Below are positions 8,039 to 21,575 of a DNA stretch of 64,000 nucleotides, one piece after another. Made by a program: the position numbers and the translations under genes. The notes beneath the pieces were generated by a model. It saw only the letters and a program-made list of their open reading frames with translations. It had not been told where the DNA came from and did not search any database. The stretch comes from Pseudorhodoferax sp032153935 (lineage in GTDB: Bacteria; Pseudomonadota; Gammaproteobacteria; Burkholderiales; Burkholderiaceae_C): assembly GCF_964253035.1 (NCBI RefSeq), contig NZ_CAXUQL020000001.1, forward strand, positions 7,316,001 through 7,380,000, written 5' to 3'. Numbering within the stretch: position 1 is the stretch's first letter; each line of letters starts with the position of its first letter.

Positions 8039-9046
8039 TCAGACGCGGTAGTAGCTTCGGTACCAGGCCACGAAGCGGGCGATGCCCTGCTCCAGCGGCG
8101 TTGCCGGCACCGCCCCCACCCAGTCGCCCAGCGCCTGCACATCGGCATAGGTGGCGAGCACATCACCATCCTGGAGCGGCAGCAGGCGCTTCTCCGCCGT
8201 CCGCCCCAGCGCCTGCTCGATGCAGCCGATGAAATCCAGCAAGGGCACAGGGTTGCGGTTGCCGATGTTGAACACGCGGTAGGGCGCATGGCTGGTGGCC
8301 GGATTCGGGTGCGCGGCATCGAACGCAGCGTCCGGGCTGGCCGGCCGGTCGAGCACCCGCAGCACGCCGTCCGCGACATCGTCGACATAGGTGAAGTCGC
8401 GCTGCATCTGTCCGAAGTTGTAGACCTCGATGGGCCGCTGCTCCAGGATGGCCTTCGTAAACAGGAACAGCGCCATGTCGGGGCGCCCCCAGGGTCCGTA
8501 GACGGTGAAGAAACGCAACCCCGTGGTCGGCAACCCATACAGATGGCTGTAGGTGTGGGCCATCAACTCGTTGGCCTTCTTGGTGGCGGCGTACAGGCTC
8601 ACAGGATGGTCCACCGGATCGGCCTCGGCAAACGGCATCTTGGTGTTGCCGCCATAGACACTGGAGCTGGATGCATAGACCAGATGGCGCACCTTGTGGT
8701 GGCGGCACCCCTCCAGCACGTTGACGAAGCCGACCAGGTTGCTGTCCACATAGGCATGTGGATTGCGCAACGAGTAGCGCACGCCGGCCTGCGCCGCCAG
8801 ATGGACCACCCCATCGAACCCATGCCGCGCGAACAGGGACGCCATGCCGTCGCGGTCGGCCACGTCCAGACGCTCGAAGCGAAAACCGGGCAGCCCCTGC
8901 AGCAACCCCAGGCGGCCCTCCTTGAGCGACACGTCGTAGTAGTCGTTCAGGTTGTCCAGGCCCACGACCTCGTCCCCGCGTGCCAGCAGACGCTGTGCCA
9001 CATGCGCGCCGATGAAGCCCGCCGCCCCCGTCACCAAAACTTTCAC
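8039..9046 (-). CDS. NAD-dependent sugar-nucleotide epimerase, probably UDP-glucuronate 4-epimerase
   Basis: A 335-residue extended short-chain dehydrogenase/epimerase. It opens KVLVTGAAGFIGAHVAQRLL with the glycine-rich NAD motif, followed by LDNLNDYYDVSLKEGRL, which is typical of UDP-glucuronate 4-epimerases. The active-site Ser/Tyr/Lys lie in YASSSSVYGGN and SLYAATKKANE, and RFFTVYGPWGRPDMA marks the substrate loop. It would convert UDP-GlcA to UDP-GalA for the polysaccharide. The start is a GTG at 9046: its GTGA overlaps the upstream stop, and AGGAGG lies 6 bases before it. An ATG further upstream would run 58 bases into the acyltransferase gene and is less likely. Confidence 0.88.
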   Translation of the reverse strand: MKVLVTGAAGFIGAHVAQRLLARGDEVVGLDNLNDYYDVSLKEGRLGLLQGLPGFRFERLDVADRDGMASLFARHGFDGVVHLAAQAGVRYSLRNPHAYVDSNLVGFVNVLEGCRHHKVRHLVYASSSSVYGGNTKMPFAEADPVDHPVSLYAATKKANELMAHTYSHLYGLPTTGLRFFTVYGPWGRPDMALFLFTKAILEQRPIEVYNFGQMQRDFTYVDDVADGVLRVLDRPASPDAAFDAAHPNPATSHAPYRVFNIGNRNPVPLLDFIGCIEQALGRTAEKRLLPLQDGDVLATYADVQALGDWVGAVPATPLEQGIARFVAWYRSYYRV

Positions 9047-9789
9047 GCCTTGCCTCCTTGCGCATAGGCGCTGTCCAACTGGGCCTCGATGGCCTTCCAC
9101 AGGGGGCGGATCATCAGGCGCAGCCCGGCTTCCACGGTGGCCGCACGAATCAAGGACGGCACCCGCGTTCCCCGGTGCTCGACCGGCGCCCCGATCGGCA
9201 CGATTTCCACGCCCAGCTTGGCGAAGTGCTCGGCCAGTCGCGGCTCCGTCAGCGTGAAGAGGTACTCGATGTTGTGGCGCCGGGCGATCAGCACCGATGC
9301 CATGTACAGGCCGACCGGGATGTACGGGAAGCGGGGCTGTTGCGCATCGCCGAAGTCGCTCACGTCCAGCGCCACCTCCTTGTGGTCCTCGCCACGACGG
9401 CGCCGGAAGTCCGACAGCACGGCCAGCCGGGACACCTCGGCGATCCGGTCACGCGGCAGGCGCGAAGGATCGATCTGGTCGCGGAACAGGGAATCGCGAC
9501 AGGATTTCTCGAACGGCAGCAGGGAATCCGGCGCAGCCGGGTCGGTCAGGATCACGCGCGCGGAGCCCACCAGCCGCGGTGAGGTCTCGGCGGTACGCAT
9601 CAGGCAATGCATGGACCGCACGTCGTAGGCGTCGGTTTCGCGCTGGTCCGGCCGCACCGGCTCGAAGCCCAGCTCGCGCGCATAGACGTCGTGGCGGATG
9701 AAGAAGACGTCGTTCTGCTCCTTTTCCGTCAACGCCGGAGCGACGGAAAAGAAGCGATTGAAGTTGTCGGCAAGATTGAGTCTGGACAT
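9043..9789 (-). CDS. PEP-CTERM/exosortase-associated acyltransferase (FeeM-like)
   Basis: A 248-residue protein of the family found beside exosortase systems (TIGR03694), related to N-acyl amino acid synthases and autoinducer synthases. Recognisable parts are MSRLNLADNFNRFFSVAPAL, FFIRHDVYARELGFEPVR (the LuxI/FeeM-like start of the fold), LVGSARVILTDP and EVSRLAVLSDFRRRR. It probably uses an acyl-ACP donor; the acceptor is unknown. The ATG at 9789 fits the family, whereas an upstream ATG would add an unrelated hydrophobic extension. It overlaps the epimerase start by 4 bases, so the two form one unit facing away from pilB. Confidence 0.85.
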   Translation of the reverse strand: MSRLNLADNFNRFFSVAPALTEKEQNDVFFIRHDVYARELGFEPVRPDQRETDAYDVRSMHCLMRTAETSPRLVGSARVILTDPAAPDSLLPFEKSCRDSLFRDQIDPSRLPRDRIAEVSRLAVLSDFRRRRGEDHKEVALDVSDFGDAQQPRFPYIPVGLYMASVLIARRHNIEYLFTLTEPRLAEHFAKLGVEIVPIGAPVEHRGTRVPSLIRAATVEAGLRLMIRPLWKAIEAQLDSAYAQGGKA

Positions 9790-9857
9790 CGAAGGCTCCG
9801 GGTGCTGGCGTCGGCAGAAGCCGAGCATAGCGACCACCCCGTACACAAGCACCACGA

Positions 9858-9875
9858 CCACAGCCAAAACTGTGG
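9858..9875. repeat. Small inverted repeat in the acyltransferase/pilB divergent gap
   Basis: CCACAG-CCAAAA-CTGTGG, six-base arms, in the 195-base gap between the divergent acyltransferase and pilB genes. It could be an operator or chance; apart from this and the pilB -10-like element I see nothing else in the gap. Confidence 0.25.
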
Positions 9876-9970
9876 ACTCGCTCACAAAATGGTGAGGTTC
9901 GCCGGCAACACTGCTCGTTTACAGCACAGATCCTAACGACGAAGATGCGTCTGGACCACCGGGCTTTTGC

Positions 9971-9976
9971 TACATT
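9971..9976 (+). promoter_or_regulatory. Extended -10-like element immediately before pilB
   Basis: TACATT preceded by TGC, giving a TGn extended -10. It ends 8 bases before the pilB ATG, so a transcript from it would have almost no leader. No convincing -35 hexamer is seen. Confidence 0.35.
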
Positions 9977-9984
9977 TTGAGGCT

Positions 9985-11718
<1,734 letters not shown>

Positions 11719-11742
11719 GCACGTCCACCGCCGAGAGAATCT

Positions 11743-12960
11743 ATGGCCACCGCAGTTTCCAGGGACGTCAAGGAGTTTGTCTTCGAGTGGGAGGGCAAGG
11801 ACCGCAATGGCAAGCAAGTGCGCGGCGAGACCCGCGCCGCCGGCGAGAACCAGGTGCAGGCCTCGCTGCGGCGCCAGGGCGTGTTCCCGACCAAGATCAA
11901 GAAGCGCCGCATGCGGGGCGGCAAGTCGATCAAGCCCAAGGACATCGCCATCTTCACGCGCCAGTTGGCCACCATGATGAAGGCCGGCGTGCCGCTGCTG
12001 CAGGCCTTCGACATCGTGGGCCGCGGCAATGCCAACGCCAGCGTGACCAAGCTGCTCAACGACGTGCGCATGGACGTGGAAACCGGCAGCTCGCTGAGCG
12101 CGGCCTTCCGCAAGTTCCCGCTGCAATTCGACAGCCTGTACTGCAACCTCGTCGAAGCCGGCGAAGCCGCCGGCATCCTGGAGGCGCTGCTGGACCGGCT
12201 GGCCACCTACATGGAGAAGACCGAGGCCATCAAGTCCAAGATCAAGTCGGCGCTGATGTACCCGATCTCGGTGGTCGTGGTGGCATTCGTCGTGGTCTCC
12301 GTCATCATGATCTTCGTGATCCCGGCGTTCAAGGAAGTGTTCAGCTCCTTTGGGGCAGACCTGCCGGCGCCCACGCTGCTCGTGATCGCCATCAGCGAGT
12401 TCTTCGTTTCGTACTGGTGGCTGATCTTCGGCGGCATCGGCGGCGGCCTGTACTTCTTCATGCAGGCCTGGAGACGCAACGAGCGTGTGCAGCAGGTGAT
12501 GGACCGCCTGCTGCTCAAGGCGCCCGTGTTCGGCGTGCTGATCGAGAAGTCGTGCATCGCGCGCTGGACGCGCACGCTGGCCACCATGTTCGCCGCCGGC
12601 GTGCCGCTGGTGGAAGCGCTGGACTCGGTCGGCGGCGCCTCCGGCAACTCGGTCTATGCCGTGGCCACCGAGAAGATCCAGCAGGAAGTCTCGGTCGGCA
12701 CCAGCCTGACAGCCGCCATGACCAATGCCAAGGTGTTCCCCAGCATGGTGCTGCAGATGTGCGCCATCGGCGAGGAATCCGGTTCCATCGACCACATGCT
12801 CGGCAAGGCGGCCGACTTCTACGAGGAAGAGGTCGACGACATGGTGGCCGGCCTGTCCAGCCTCATGGAGCCCATCATCATCGTGTTCCTGGGCGGGCTG
12901 ATCGGTGGCATCGTGATCGCGATGTACCTGCCGATCTTCAAGCTCGGTCAAGTCGTCTGA
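11743..12960 (+). CDS. pilC: Type IV pilus inner-membrane platform protein PilC
   Basis: A 405-residue polytopic protein with two T2SSF domains (about residues 70-195 and 275-395), both containing the repeated pattern FTRQLATMMKAGVPLLQAFD / WTRTLATMFAAGVPLVEALD. Three hydrophobic segments are visible near 172-197, 215-240 and 375-400. It connects the PilB motor to the pilus base. Its stop TGA shares one base with the ATG of pilD. Confidence 0.96.
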   Translation: MATAVSRDVKEFVFEWEGKDRNGKQVRGETRAAGENQVQASLRRQGVFPTKIKKRRMRGGKSIKPKDIAIFTRQLATMMKAGVPLLQAFDIVGRGNANASVTKLLNDVRMDVETGSSLSAAFRKFPLQFDSLYCNLVEAGEAAGILEALLDRLATYMEKTEAIKSKIKSALMYPISVVVVAFVVVSVIMIFVIPAFKEVFSSFGADLPAPTLLVIAISEFFVSYWWLIFGGIGGGLYFFMQAWRRNERVQQVMDRLLLKAPVFGVLIEKSCIARWTRTLATMFAAGVPLVEALDSVGGASGNSVYAVATEKIQQEVSVGTSLTAAMTNAKVFPSMVLQMCAIGEESGSIDHMLGKAADFYEEEVDDMVAGLSSLMEPIIIVFLGGLIGGIVIAMYLPIFKLGQVV

Positions 12961-13922
12961 TGCCCGGTACTGCCTGGCTGGACGCCGCGCTCGGCGGCGT
13001 CCTGGGATTGCTCATCGGCAGCTTCCTGAACGTGGTGGTCTACCGCGTGCCTGCGATGATGTACCGCGGCTGGCTGCGCGAGTCTTCCGACAACCTGATG
13101 GCAGCCGACCCGCAGATGGGCGTCCCCACCTCGCTGTGGGACCTGGTGTTCGGCAGCAAGGCCGCCCCGCCCCCGCATCTGTACGCCAGCGCCGAGGCGG
13201 CCGGCAAGGCACTCGACGCCCTGGCGCCGCTGGACCTCGTGCAGCCGCGCTCACGCTGCCGCGCCTGCGGCCACCAGATCCGCTGGTACGAGAACCTGCC
13301 CGTGCTGAGCTGGCTCGCGCTGCGCGGTGCCTGCTCGGCCTGCAGCGCGCGCATCGGCTGGCGCTACCCGCTGGTCGAACTCGCGACCGGCGCGCTGTTC
13401 GCGCTGTGCGCCTGGCGCTGGGGTCTTGGCCCGGTGGCCGCAGCCTGGGCGCTGTTCGCCGCCCTGCTGCTGTGCCAATTCCTGATCGACCTGGACACGC
13501 AGCTGCTGCCCGACCAACTCAACTATCTGCTGCTCTGGTCCGGCCTGCTGGCCAGCGCGCTCGGCTGGACGGTGCCGCTGTCCGCGGCCGTCTGGGGCGC
13601 AGCGGCCGGCTACCTCGTGCTGTGGGCCTTCTTCCATGCCTACCGCCTGCTCACGGGCAAGGAGGGCATGGGTTACGGCGATTTCAAGCTGCTCGCGGCG
13701 CTGGGAGCCTGGCTTGGCGCCGACCACCTGCTGGCGATCCTGCTGCTGTCGTCCATCGTCGGCGCGCTGCTGGGCGGTGCCTTGCTGCTGCGCGGCCGGC
13801 TCGCGCACAAGGACGTGCCCATCGCGTTCGGCCCGTTCCTGGCCGGCGCTGGCCTGCTGTGCCTGGTGCTGGGACCGGACCAGGTGCGCCACCTCGCACC
13901 GTTCGCCTTTCCCTGGGGCTGA
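12960..13922 (+). CDS. pilD: Prepilin peptidase / N-methyltransferase PilD
   Basis: A 320-residue integral membrane aspartic protease that cuts the leader from type IV prepilins and methylates the new N-terminus. The two catalytic aspartates are in DLDTQLLPDQL and in GMGYGDFKLLAALG (GxGD-type). The cytoplasmic loop has two CxxC pairs (CRAC, CSAC) for zinc. Between the first membrane segment and the first CxxC there are roughly 60 residues (LRESSDNLMAADPQMG onward), longer than in many homologues. The ATG at 12960 overlaps the pilC stop; the frame is open far upstream, but that part is not coding. Confidence 0.94.
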   Translation: MPGTAWLDAALGGVLGLLIGSFLNVVVYRVPAMMYRGWLRESSDNLMAADPQMGVPTSLWDLVFGSKAAPPPHLYASAEAAGKALDALAPLDLVQPRSRCRACGHQIRWYENLPVLSWLALRGACSACSARIGWRYPLVELATGALFALCAWRWGLGPVAAAWALFAALLLCQFLIDLDTQLLPDQLNYLLLWSGLLASALGWTVPLSAAVWGAAAGYLVLWAFFHAYRLLTGKEGMGYGDFKLLAALGAWLGADHLLAILLLSSIVGALLGGALLLRGRLAHKDVPIAFGPFLAGAGLLCLVLGPDQVRHLAPFAFPWG

Positions 13923-13930
13923 GGGCCGAG

Positions 13931-14530
<600 letters not shown>

Positions 14531-14555
14531 TCGGCCGCGAACGGAAGTCCAGAGC

Positions 14556-15311
14556 GTGATCCTTTACGAGTACCCCTTCAACGAACGCGTCCGCACGTAC
14601 CTGCGCCTGGAGCACCTGTTTCGCCGCCTGGTCGAGCTGATGCCGCGCGAGCACCCGGTGGACCACCATTTCGCGCTCGTCACGCTGTTCGAGATCATGG
14701 ACGTGGCGGCCCGCGCCGACCTCAAGTCCGACGTGCTCAAGGACCTGGAGCGCCACAAGAGCCAGCTTGCGGGCTACCGCGAGAACCCCGCCATCGACCA
14801 GCGCGTGCTGGAAGACGTGATCGGGCAGCTGGAGCAATGCTTCACGGCCCTGCACGAGCAGCCCGGCAAGGCCGGCCAGCCGCTGACCGAGAACGACTGG
14901 CTCATGAGCCTGCGCAGCCGTGTGAGCATTCCGGGCGGCACCTGCGGCTTCGATCTACCGGCCTACTACGCCTGGCAGCACGAGAGCGCGGACGTGCGCC
15001 GCCAGGCCATCGCCGGGTGGAGCACCACGCTGGCGCCGCTGGCCGAATCGATCCAGCACCTGCTCAAGATGCTGCGCGACTCCGGCGCGCCGCAGAAGGT
15101 GATGGCGCTGGCGGGCCAGTTCCAGCAGAACCTGCCGCAAGGCCGGACCTACAACCTCATGCGCCTGCGCATCGACCCAACGCTCGGCCTGGTGCCCGAG
15201 ATCAGCGGCAACCGGCTCATGGTCTCGGTGCGGCTCATGCGCCTGGGCGAGGATGCCAAGTTGCACCAGGCCAGCGACGATGCCGCCTTCGAAGTCGCGC
15301 TCTGCGCCTGA
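14556..15311 (+). CDS. zapD: Cell division protein ZapD (FtsZ-associated)
   Basis: A 251-residue protein that cross-links FtsZ filaments at the division ring. It opens ILYEYPFNERVRTYLRLEHLF, the conserved ZapD start. The GTG at 14556 is chosen because this motif normally follows the initiator directly; a start 21 codons upstream would fall inside coaE. Further matches are DFWLMSLRS-like text (NDWLMSLRSRVSIPGGTCGFDLPAYYAW) and the C-terminal strand RLMVSVRLMRL. It lies between coaE and yacG. Confidence 0.93.
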   Translation: MILYEYPFNERVRTYLRLEHLFRRLVELMPREHPVDHHFALVTLFEIMDVAARADLKSDVLKDLERHKSQLAGYRENPAIDQRVLEDVIGQLEQCFTALHEQPGKAGQPLTENDWLMSLRSRVSIPGGTCGFDLPAYYAWQHESADVRRQAIAGWSTTLAPLAESIQHLLKMLRDSGAPQKVMALAGQFQQNLPQGRTYNLMRLRIDPTLGLVPEISGNRLMVSVRLMRLGEDAKLHQASDDAAFEVALCA

Positions 15312-15312
15312 C

Positions 15313-15516
15313 ATGGCCAGCGATCCTTCGGCACGCTGGGTGACGTGCCCGACCTGCAAGGGCAAGAGCCTGTATGGGCCGGGCAATGCGTTCCGCCCGT
15401 TCTGCAGCGAGCGCTGCAAGAACCTGGACTTCGGCGCCTGGGCCAGCGAGAGCTTCGCTGTGCCCGACCCCACGCCGCCGGACGACCAGCCGTTCGGCGA
15501 CCCCCGGCTTCAGTAA
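15313..15516 (+). CDS. yacG: DNA gyrase inhibitor YacG (zinc protein)
   Basis: A 67-residue zinc-finger protein. The CPTCKGKS and FCSERCKNLDFGAW motifs provide the four zinc-binding cysteines and are diagnostic. YacG of E. coli binds GyrB and inhibits gyrase. The ATG at 15313 follows the zapD stop by one base; longer versions in this frame would overlap zapD. The C-terminus is Pro/Asp-rich, as usual. It converges on mutT with a 4-base gap. Confidence 0.94.
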   Translation: MASDPSARWVTCPTCKGKSLYGPGNAFRPFCSERCKNLDFGAWASESFAVPDPTPPDDQPFGDPRLQ

Positions 15517-15520
15517 GACC

Positions 15521-15988
15521 TCAGGCGCAGGTCGCGCCCTTGAAGCCGCGCTCGGCAGCCAGCCAATCGAGCACCGGCAGTGCGCCAGGCAGTACGGGCG
15601 ACTGCGCCACCGGCAGGCTGGCCCAGGCGAAGCGCTGGCCTTCGCGCATCTCCAGTTGGCCGGTCCATGCGCGCACCTTGCAGAAGTTGAGCCGCACCAG
15701 TGCGTGCGGGTAGTCCACGAGTTCCACGCGCCAGGGCTCCGCAGCGGCGATCACGATGCCGATCTCCTCGTGCAGTTCGCGGCGCAGGGCCTGCTCCACG
15801 GTCTCGCCGGCTTCGAGCTTGCCGCCCGGGAACTCCCAGTAGCCCGCGTAGACCTTGCCCTCGGGACGCGAGGTCAGCAGGAACTGGCCGTCGGCATCGA
15901 GCAGCACGCCCACGGCCACATCGATAGCCTGACGGTCCGGCCCGCCCTCGCGTGGGCGGTCACCGTCCGCCACCAAGGTCTTGCTCAT
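15521..15988 (-). CDS. mutT: 8-oxo-dGTP diphosphatase MutT-like Nudix hydrolase
   Basis: A 155-residue Nudix enzyme that would clear oxidised nucleotides. The Nudix box is GGKLEAGETVEQALRRELHE with EIG following, giving the GX5EX7REUXEEXGU pattern, and WEFPGGK precedes it. It starts at an ATG (MSKTLVADG) overlapping the stop of the DUF815 gene by 4 bases; an upstream open extension is excluded by that overlap. The length is close to 130-residue MutT with about 20 extra N-terminal residues. Confidence 0.88.
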   Translation of the reverse strand: MSKTLVADGDRPREGGPDRQAIDVAVGVLLDADGQFLLTSRPEGKVYAGYWEFPGGKLEAGETVEQALRRELHEEIGIVIAAAEPWRVELVDYPHALVRLNFCKVRAWTGQLEMREGQRFAWASLPVAQSPVLPGALPVLDWLAAERGFKGATCA

Positions 15989-16860
15989 GCTGCGCCGTGC
16001 CGGCCCGCGTAGTCGCGCGCGAACTGGTAGGCCACACGGCCACTGCGCGATGCCCGCTCGAGCGCCCAGACCAGGGCCTCGGGCCTGGCCGCCTCGACAG
16101 CCGCATCCGGCACGCCGAAGGAACGCAGCCACTGGGCCACGATGACGAGGTACTCGTCCTGGCTGAACGGGTAGAAGCTGACCCACAGCCCGAAGCGCTC
16201 GGACAGCGAGATCTTCTCCTCGACCACCTCGCCCGGGTGCAGCTCGCCGTCGTCCGTGTGCTTGTACGTGAGGTTTTCCTTCATGTACTCGGGCAGCAGG
16301 TGGCGGCGGTTGCTGGTCGCATAGATCAGCACGTTGGGCGTCGACGCGGCCACCGACCCGTCCAGGATGGACTTGAGCGCCTTGTAGCCGGGCTCGCCGT
16401 CCTCGAAGCTGAGGTCGTCGGCGAAGATGATGAACTTCTCGGGCCGCTGGGCCACGACCTCGACGATGTCGGGCAGGTCCACGAGGTCGGCCTTGTCGAC
16501 CTCGATCAAACGCAGGCCGCGCGGCGCGTACTCATGCAAACAGCCGCGGATCAGCGAGGACTTGCCCGTGCCACGCGCGCCCGTCAGCAGCACGTTGTTG
16601 GCAGGCTTGCCTTCGACGAACTGCAGCGTGTTGCGCTGGATCTTTTCCTTCTGGCCGTCGATCTCCTGCAGATCCGAAAGGCGCATCGCGCCCACATGCC
16701 GCACCGGCTCCAGCAGCGCGTGGCCGGAGCTGCGCTTGCGGTAGCGGAAGGCGATGGAAGCATTCCAGTCGGGTTCAGACAACGGTGCCGGCAGCACGCG
16801 CTCGATGCGCGCCATGAGCTGCTCGGCCCGCGCGAGCATGCGTTCAAATTGTTCGTTCAT
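15985..16860 (-). CDS. DUF815 family ATP-binding protein
   Basis: A 291-residue P-loop ATPase of the DUF815 family, whose function is not established. Walker A is GARGTGKSS and Walker B-like segments include FIIFADDLSFEDGE. YATSNRRHLLPEYM and ISLSERFGLWVSFYPFSQDEYL are the sensor-like signatures of this family. The start is the ATG at 16860 (MNEQFERML). In many Burkholderiales it sits, as here, between argJ and mutT; a general role in protein quality or complex remodelling is only a guess from AAA-like features. Confidence 0.85.
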   Translation of the reverse strand: MNEQFERMLARAEQLMARIERVLPAPLSEPDWNASIAFRYRKRSSGHALLEPVRHVGAMRLSDLQEIDGQKEKIQRNTLQFVEGKPANNVLLTGARGTGKSSLIRGCLHEYAPRGLRLIEVDKADLVDLPDIVEVVAQRPEKFIIFADDLSFEDGEPGYKALKSILDGSVAASTPNVLIYATSNRRHLLPEYMKENLTYKHTDDGELHPGEVVEEKISLSERFGLWVSFYPFSQDEYLVIVAQWLRSFGVPDAAVEAARPEALVWALERASRSGRVAYQFARDYAGRHGAA

Positions 16861-16996
16861 AGGGACTGTCCATGGCACGACATGCGCCTCGACGCCACCC
16901 AGGCCAGAGCCGCCGCGGAACTGGCTCTGCCAGGCCGCTGGCGGCGCGCCCTGCAAGGGGGTTGGCGGCGCGCGCAGCGCGGAGACTGGGGGTGGG

Positions 16997-18226
16997 TCAA
17001 GACCGGTAGTCGGCGTTGATGCTCACGTAGTCGTGGCTGAGGTCGCAGGTCCAGACCGTGTCGACGGCCTCGCCGCGGCCCAGGCCCACGCGGATCGTGA
17101 TCTCGCTCTGCTTCATCACGCGCTGGCCGTCCTCCTCGCGGTACTCGGCCCGGCGGCCGCCGCGCGTGACCACGTGCACGTCGTCCAGATGCAGTTCGAT
17201 CTTCGTCTGGTCCAGGTCATGGATACCGGCATAGCCAACGGCCGCAAGAATGCGGCCCAGGTTCGGGTCGCTCGCGAAAAACGCCGTCTTGACCAGCGGC
17301 GAGTGCGCGATGGCGTAGGCCGCCAGCCGGCATTCCTCGGCCGTCTTGCCGCCTTCGACGCGGATGGTGATGAACTTGGTCGCGCCCTCGCCGTCGCGCA
17401 CGATGGCCTGGGCCAGCTTCTGCGCGACTTCGAGCAGGCCGGCGCGCAGTGCGCGGCCGTCGGCCGTGTCCCAGGACTCGACGACCGGGTGCGCGGCCTT
17501 CTGCGTCGCGATCACGACGAAGGAGTCGTTGGTCGAGGTGTCGCCATCGATGGTCACGCGGTTGAACGAGGCGTCGGCGAGGTCCTTGGCCAGCTGCTGC
17601 ATCAGCGCCGGCGCGATCTTCGCGTCGGTCGCCAGGTAGCCCAGCATGGTCGCCATGTTCGGCCGGATCATGCCGGCGCCCTTGCTGATGCCGGTAATGG
17701 CCACGGGCACGCCCGAGAGAGTGACCTGCGTGCTGAACGCCTTGGGCACGGTGTCCGTGGTCATGATGCCTTCGGCGGCGCGCGCCCAATGGTCCGCCTT
17801 GGCATCGGCCAGCGCGGCCGGCAGGCCCGCGATGATGCGCTCGCTGGGCAGCGGCTCCATGATCACGCCGGTGGAGAACGGCAGGATCTGCTCGGGCGCC
17901 ACGTCCAGCTGCTGCGCCAGCGCCACGCAGGTGGCCTGCGCACGGGCCAGGCCGTCATCGCCCGTGCCTGCGTTGGCATTGCCGGTGTTCACGAGGATCG
18001 CGCGGATGCCGTGGCCGGCCTCCAGGTGCTTGCGGCAGATCTGCACCGGTGCAGCACAGAAGCGGTTCTGCGTGAAGACGCCGGCCACGGCCGCACCTTC
18101 GTCGAGCAGAACGACCGTCAGGTCCTTGCGGTTGGCCTTGCGCACGCCGGCTTCGGCGACGCCGATGCGCACGCCAGCGACGGCATGCAGTTCTGCGGGA
18201 TTCGGGGGAGAAAGATGAACGGGCAT
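16997..18226 (-). CDS. argJ: Bifunctional glutamate N-acetyltransferase / ornithine acetyltransferase
   Basis: A 409-residue enzyme of arginine biosynthesis that recycles the acetyl group from N-acetylornithine to glutamate. The self-cleavage site is in KGAGMIRPNMATMLGYLATD (cleavage before the Thr of ATML). TSTNDSFVVIAT and GEGATKFITIRVEGGK are further ArgJ hallmarks, and the end VSINADYRS is typical. The start is the ATG at 18226 (MPVHLSPPNP) with AAGGAA upstream. It lies 22 bases downstream of secA. Confidence 0.95.
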   Translation of the reverse strand: MPVHLSPPNPAELHAVAGVRIGVAEAGVRKANRKDLTVVLLDEGAAVAGVFTQNRFCAAPVQICRKHLEAGHGIRAILVNTGNANAGTGDDGLARAQATCVALAQQLDVAPEQILPFSTGVIMEPLPSERIIAGLPAALADAKADHWARAAEGIMTTDTVPKAFSTQVTLSGVPVAITGISKGAGMIRPNMATMLGYLATDAKIAPALMQQLAKDLADASFNRVTIDGDTSTNDSFVVIATQKAAHPVVESWDTADGRALRAGLLEVAQKLAQAIVRDGEGATKFITIRVEGGKTAEECRLAAYAIAHSPLVKTAFFASDPNLGRILAAVGYAGIHDLDQTKIELHLDDVHVVTRGGRRAEYREEDGQRVMKQSEITIRVGLGRGEAVDTVWTCDLSHDYVSINADYRS

Positions 18227-18248
18227 GGGGATTCCTTGGATCGGCGTC

Positions 18249-21011
<2,763 letters not shown>

Positions 21012-21179
21012 GAATACGAGATCGCCTCGCTCCGCCCGGCATGGCGCGGTGGCATGGCGACCGAAATCCCTTGGTGTCGGTGGAATCCGGAAGTGGCGGC
21101 AGGTGCGCAGCTGGCCCAGGGCCTGGCGCATGCCAAACCGGCGATTTTATGCCGGGCGTCCTGCGGCGCTGGCGACCCC

Positions 21180-21185
21180 GATAAT
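21180..21185 (+). promoter_or_regulatory. -10-like element before the dciA-like gene
   Basis: GATAAT (five of six matches) ends 9 bases before the ATG at 21195, so initiation 6-7 bases downstream would give a nearly leaderless message. The same GATAATCCCCC arrangement recurs before the gene at 45096. Confidence 0.4.
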
Positions 21186-21194
21186 CCCCCGGCC

Positions 21195-21500
21195 ATGCAT
21201 GCCCCACGCCGCTCGTTCACCCTGCAACAGGCCGTTGCCGATTCCGGGCCACTGGCCCGGCTGTCGGCCTTGGTGCGCGAATCGGCCGAGCGCCTGGCCG
21301 CCGTGCAGCAGTTGATCCCGCCCCCCATGCGCGCCGCCATCCGGCCGGGGCCGATCGACGAGAACGGCTGGTGCCTGCTGGTGGACAACAGTGCGGCTGC
21401 CGCCAAGCTGCGGCACCTGGCGCCGCTGCTGCAGCAGGCGCTCAGCAACCGTGGCCTGGCCGTGGTGGCGATCCGCGTGAAGATCCAGAAGCGGCTCTGA
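21195..21500 (+). CDS. DciA-like (DUF721) protein
   Basis: A 101-residue member of the DUF721/DciA family, which in several bacteria acts as the loader of the DnaB replicative helicase. It has the compact KH-like fold sequence: LSALVRESAERLAAVQQLIPPPMRAAIRPG, WCLLVDNSAAAAKLRHLAPLLQQALSNRG and a final strand VVAIRVKIQKRL. No DnaC homologue is in the window. The ATG at 21195 is the only sensible start; the frame is open far upstream only because it lies opposite secA. Divergent placement from secA is common in betaproteobacteria. Confidence 0.82.
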   Translation: MHAPRRSFTLQQAVADSGPLARLSALVRESAERLAAVQQLIPPPMRAAIRPGPIDENGWCLLVDNSAAAAKLRHLAPLLQQALSNRGLAVVAIRVKIQKRL

Positions 21501-21539
21501 GCCGCGCCGTCTGCGCATCTCCCGCACGCCGGCGAGGAG

Positions 21540-21575
21540 TTTCAGAAATTCCTGAAAACCATACAATTTCAGGAA
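21540..21575. promoter_or_regulatory. Operator/promoter of the GbsR/MarR gene: palindrome plus third half-site
   Basis: TTTCAG-AAATTC-CTGAAA occupies 21540-21557. A -10-like TACAAT follows at 21562-21567, and a further half-site TTTCAGGAA at 21567-21575 is the exact complement of TTCCTGAAA at 21549-21557. The palindrome would lie between -35 and -10, ideal for repression, and recurs with identical spacing before cydD. The last half-site runs into the ATG, which follows the -10 by only 7 bases. Confidence 0.7.
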
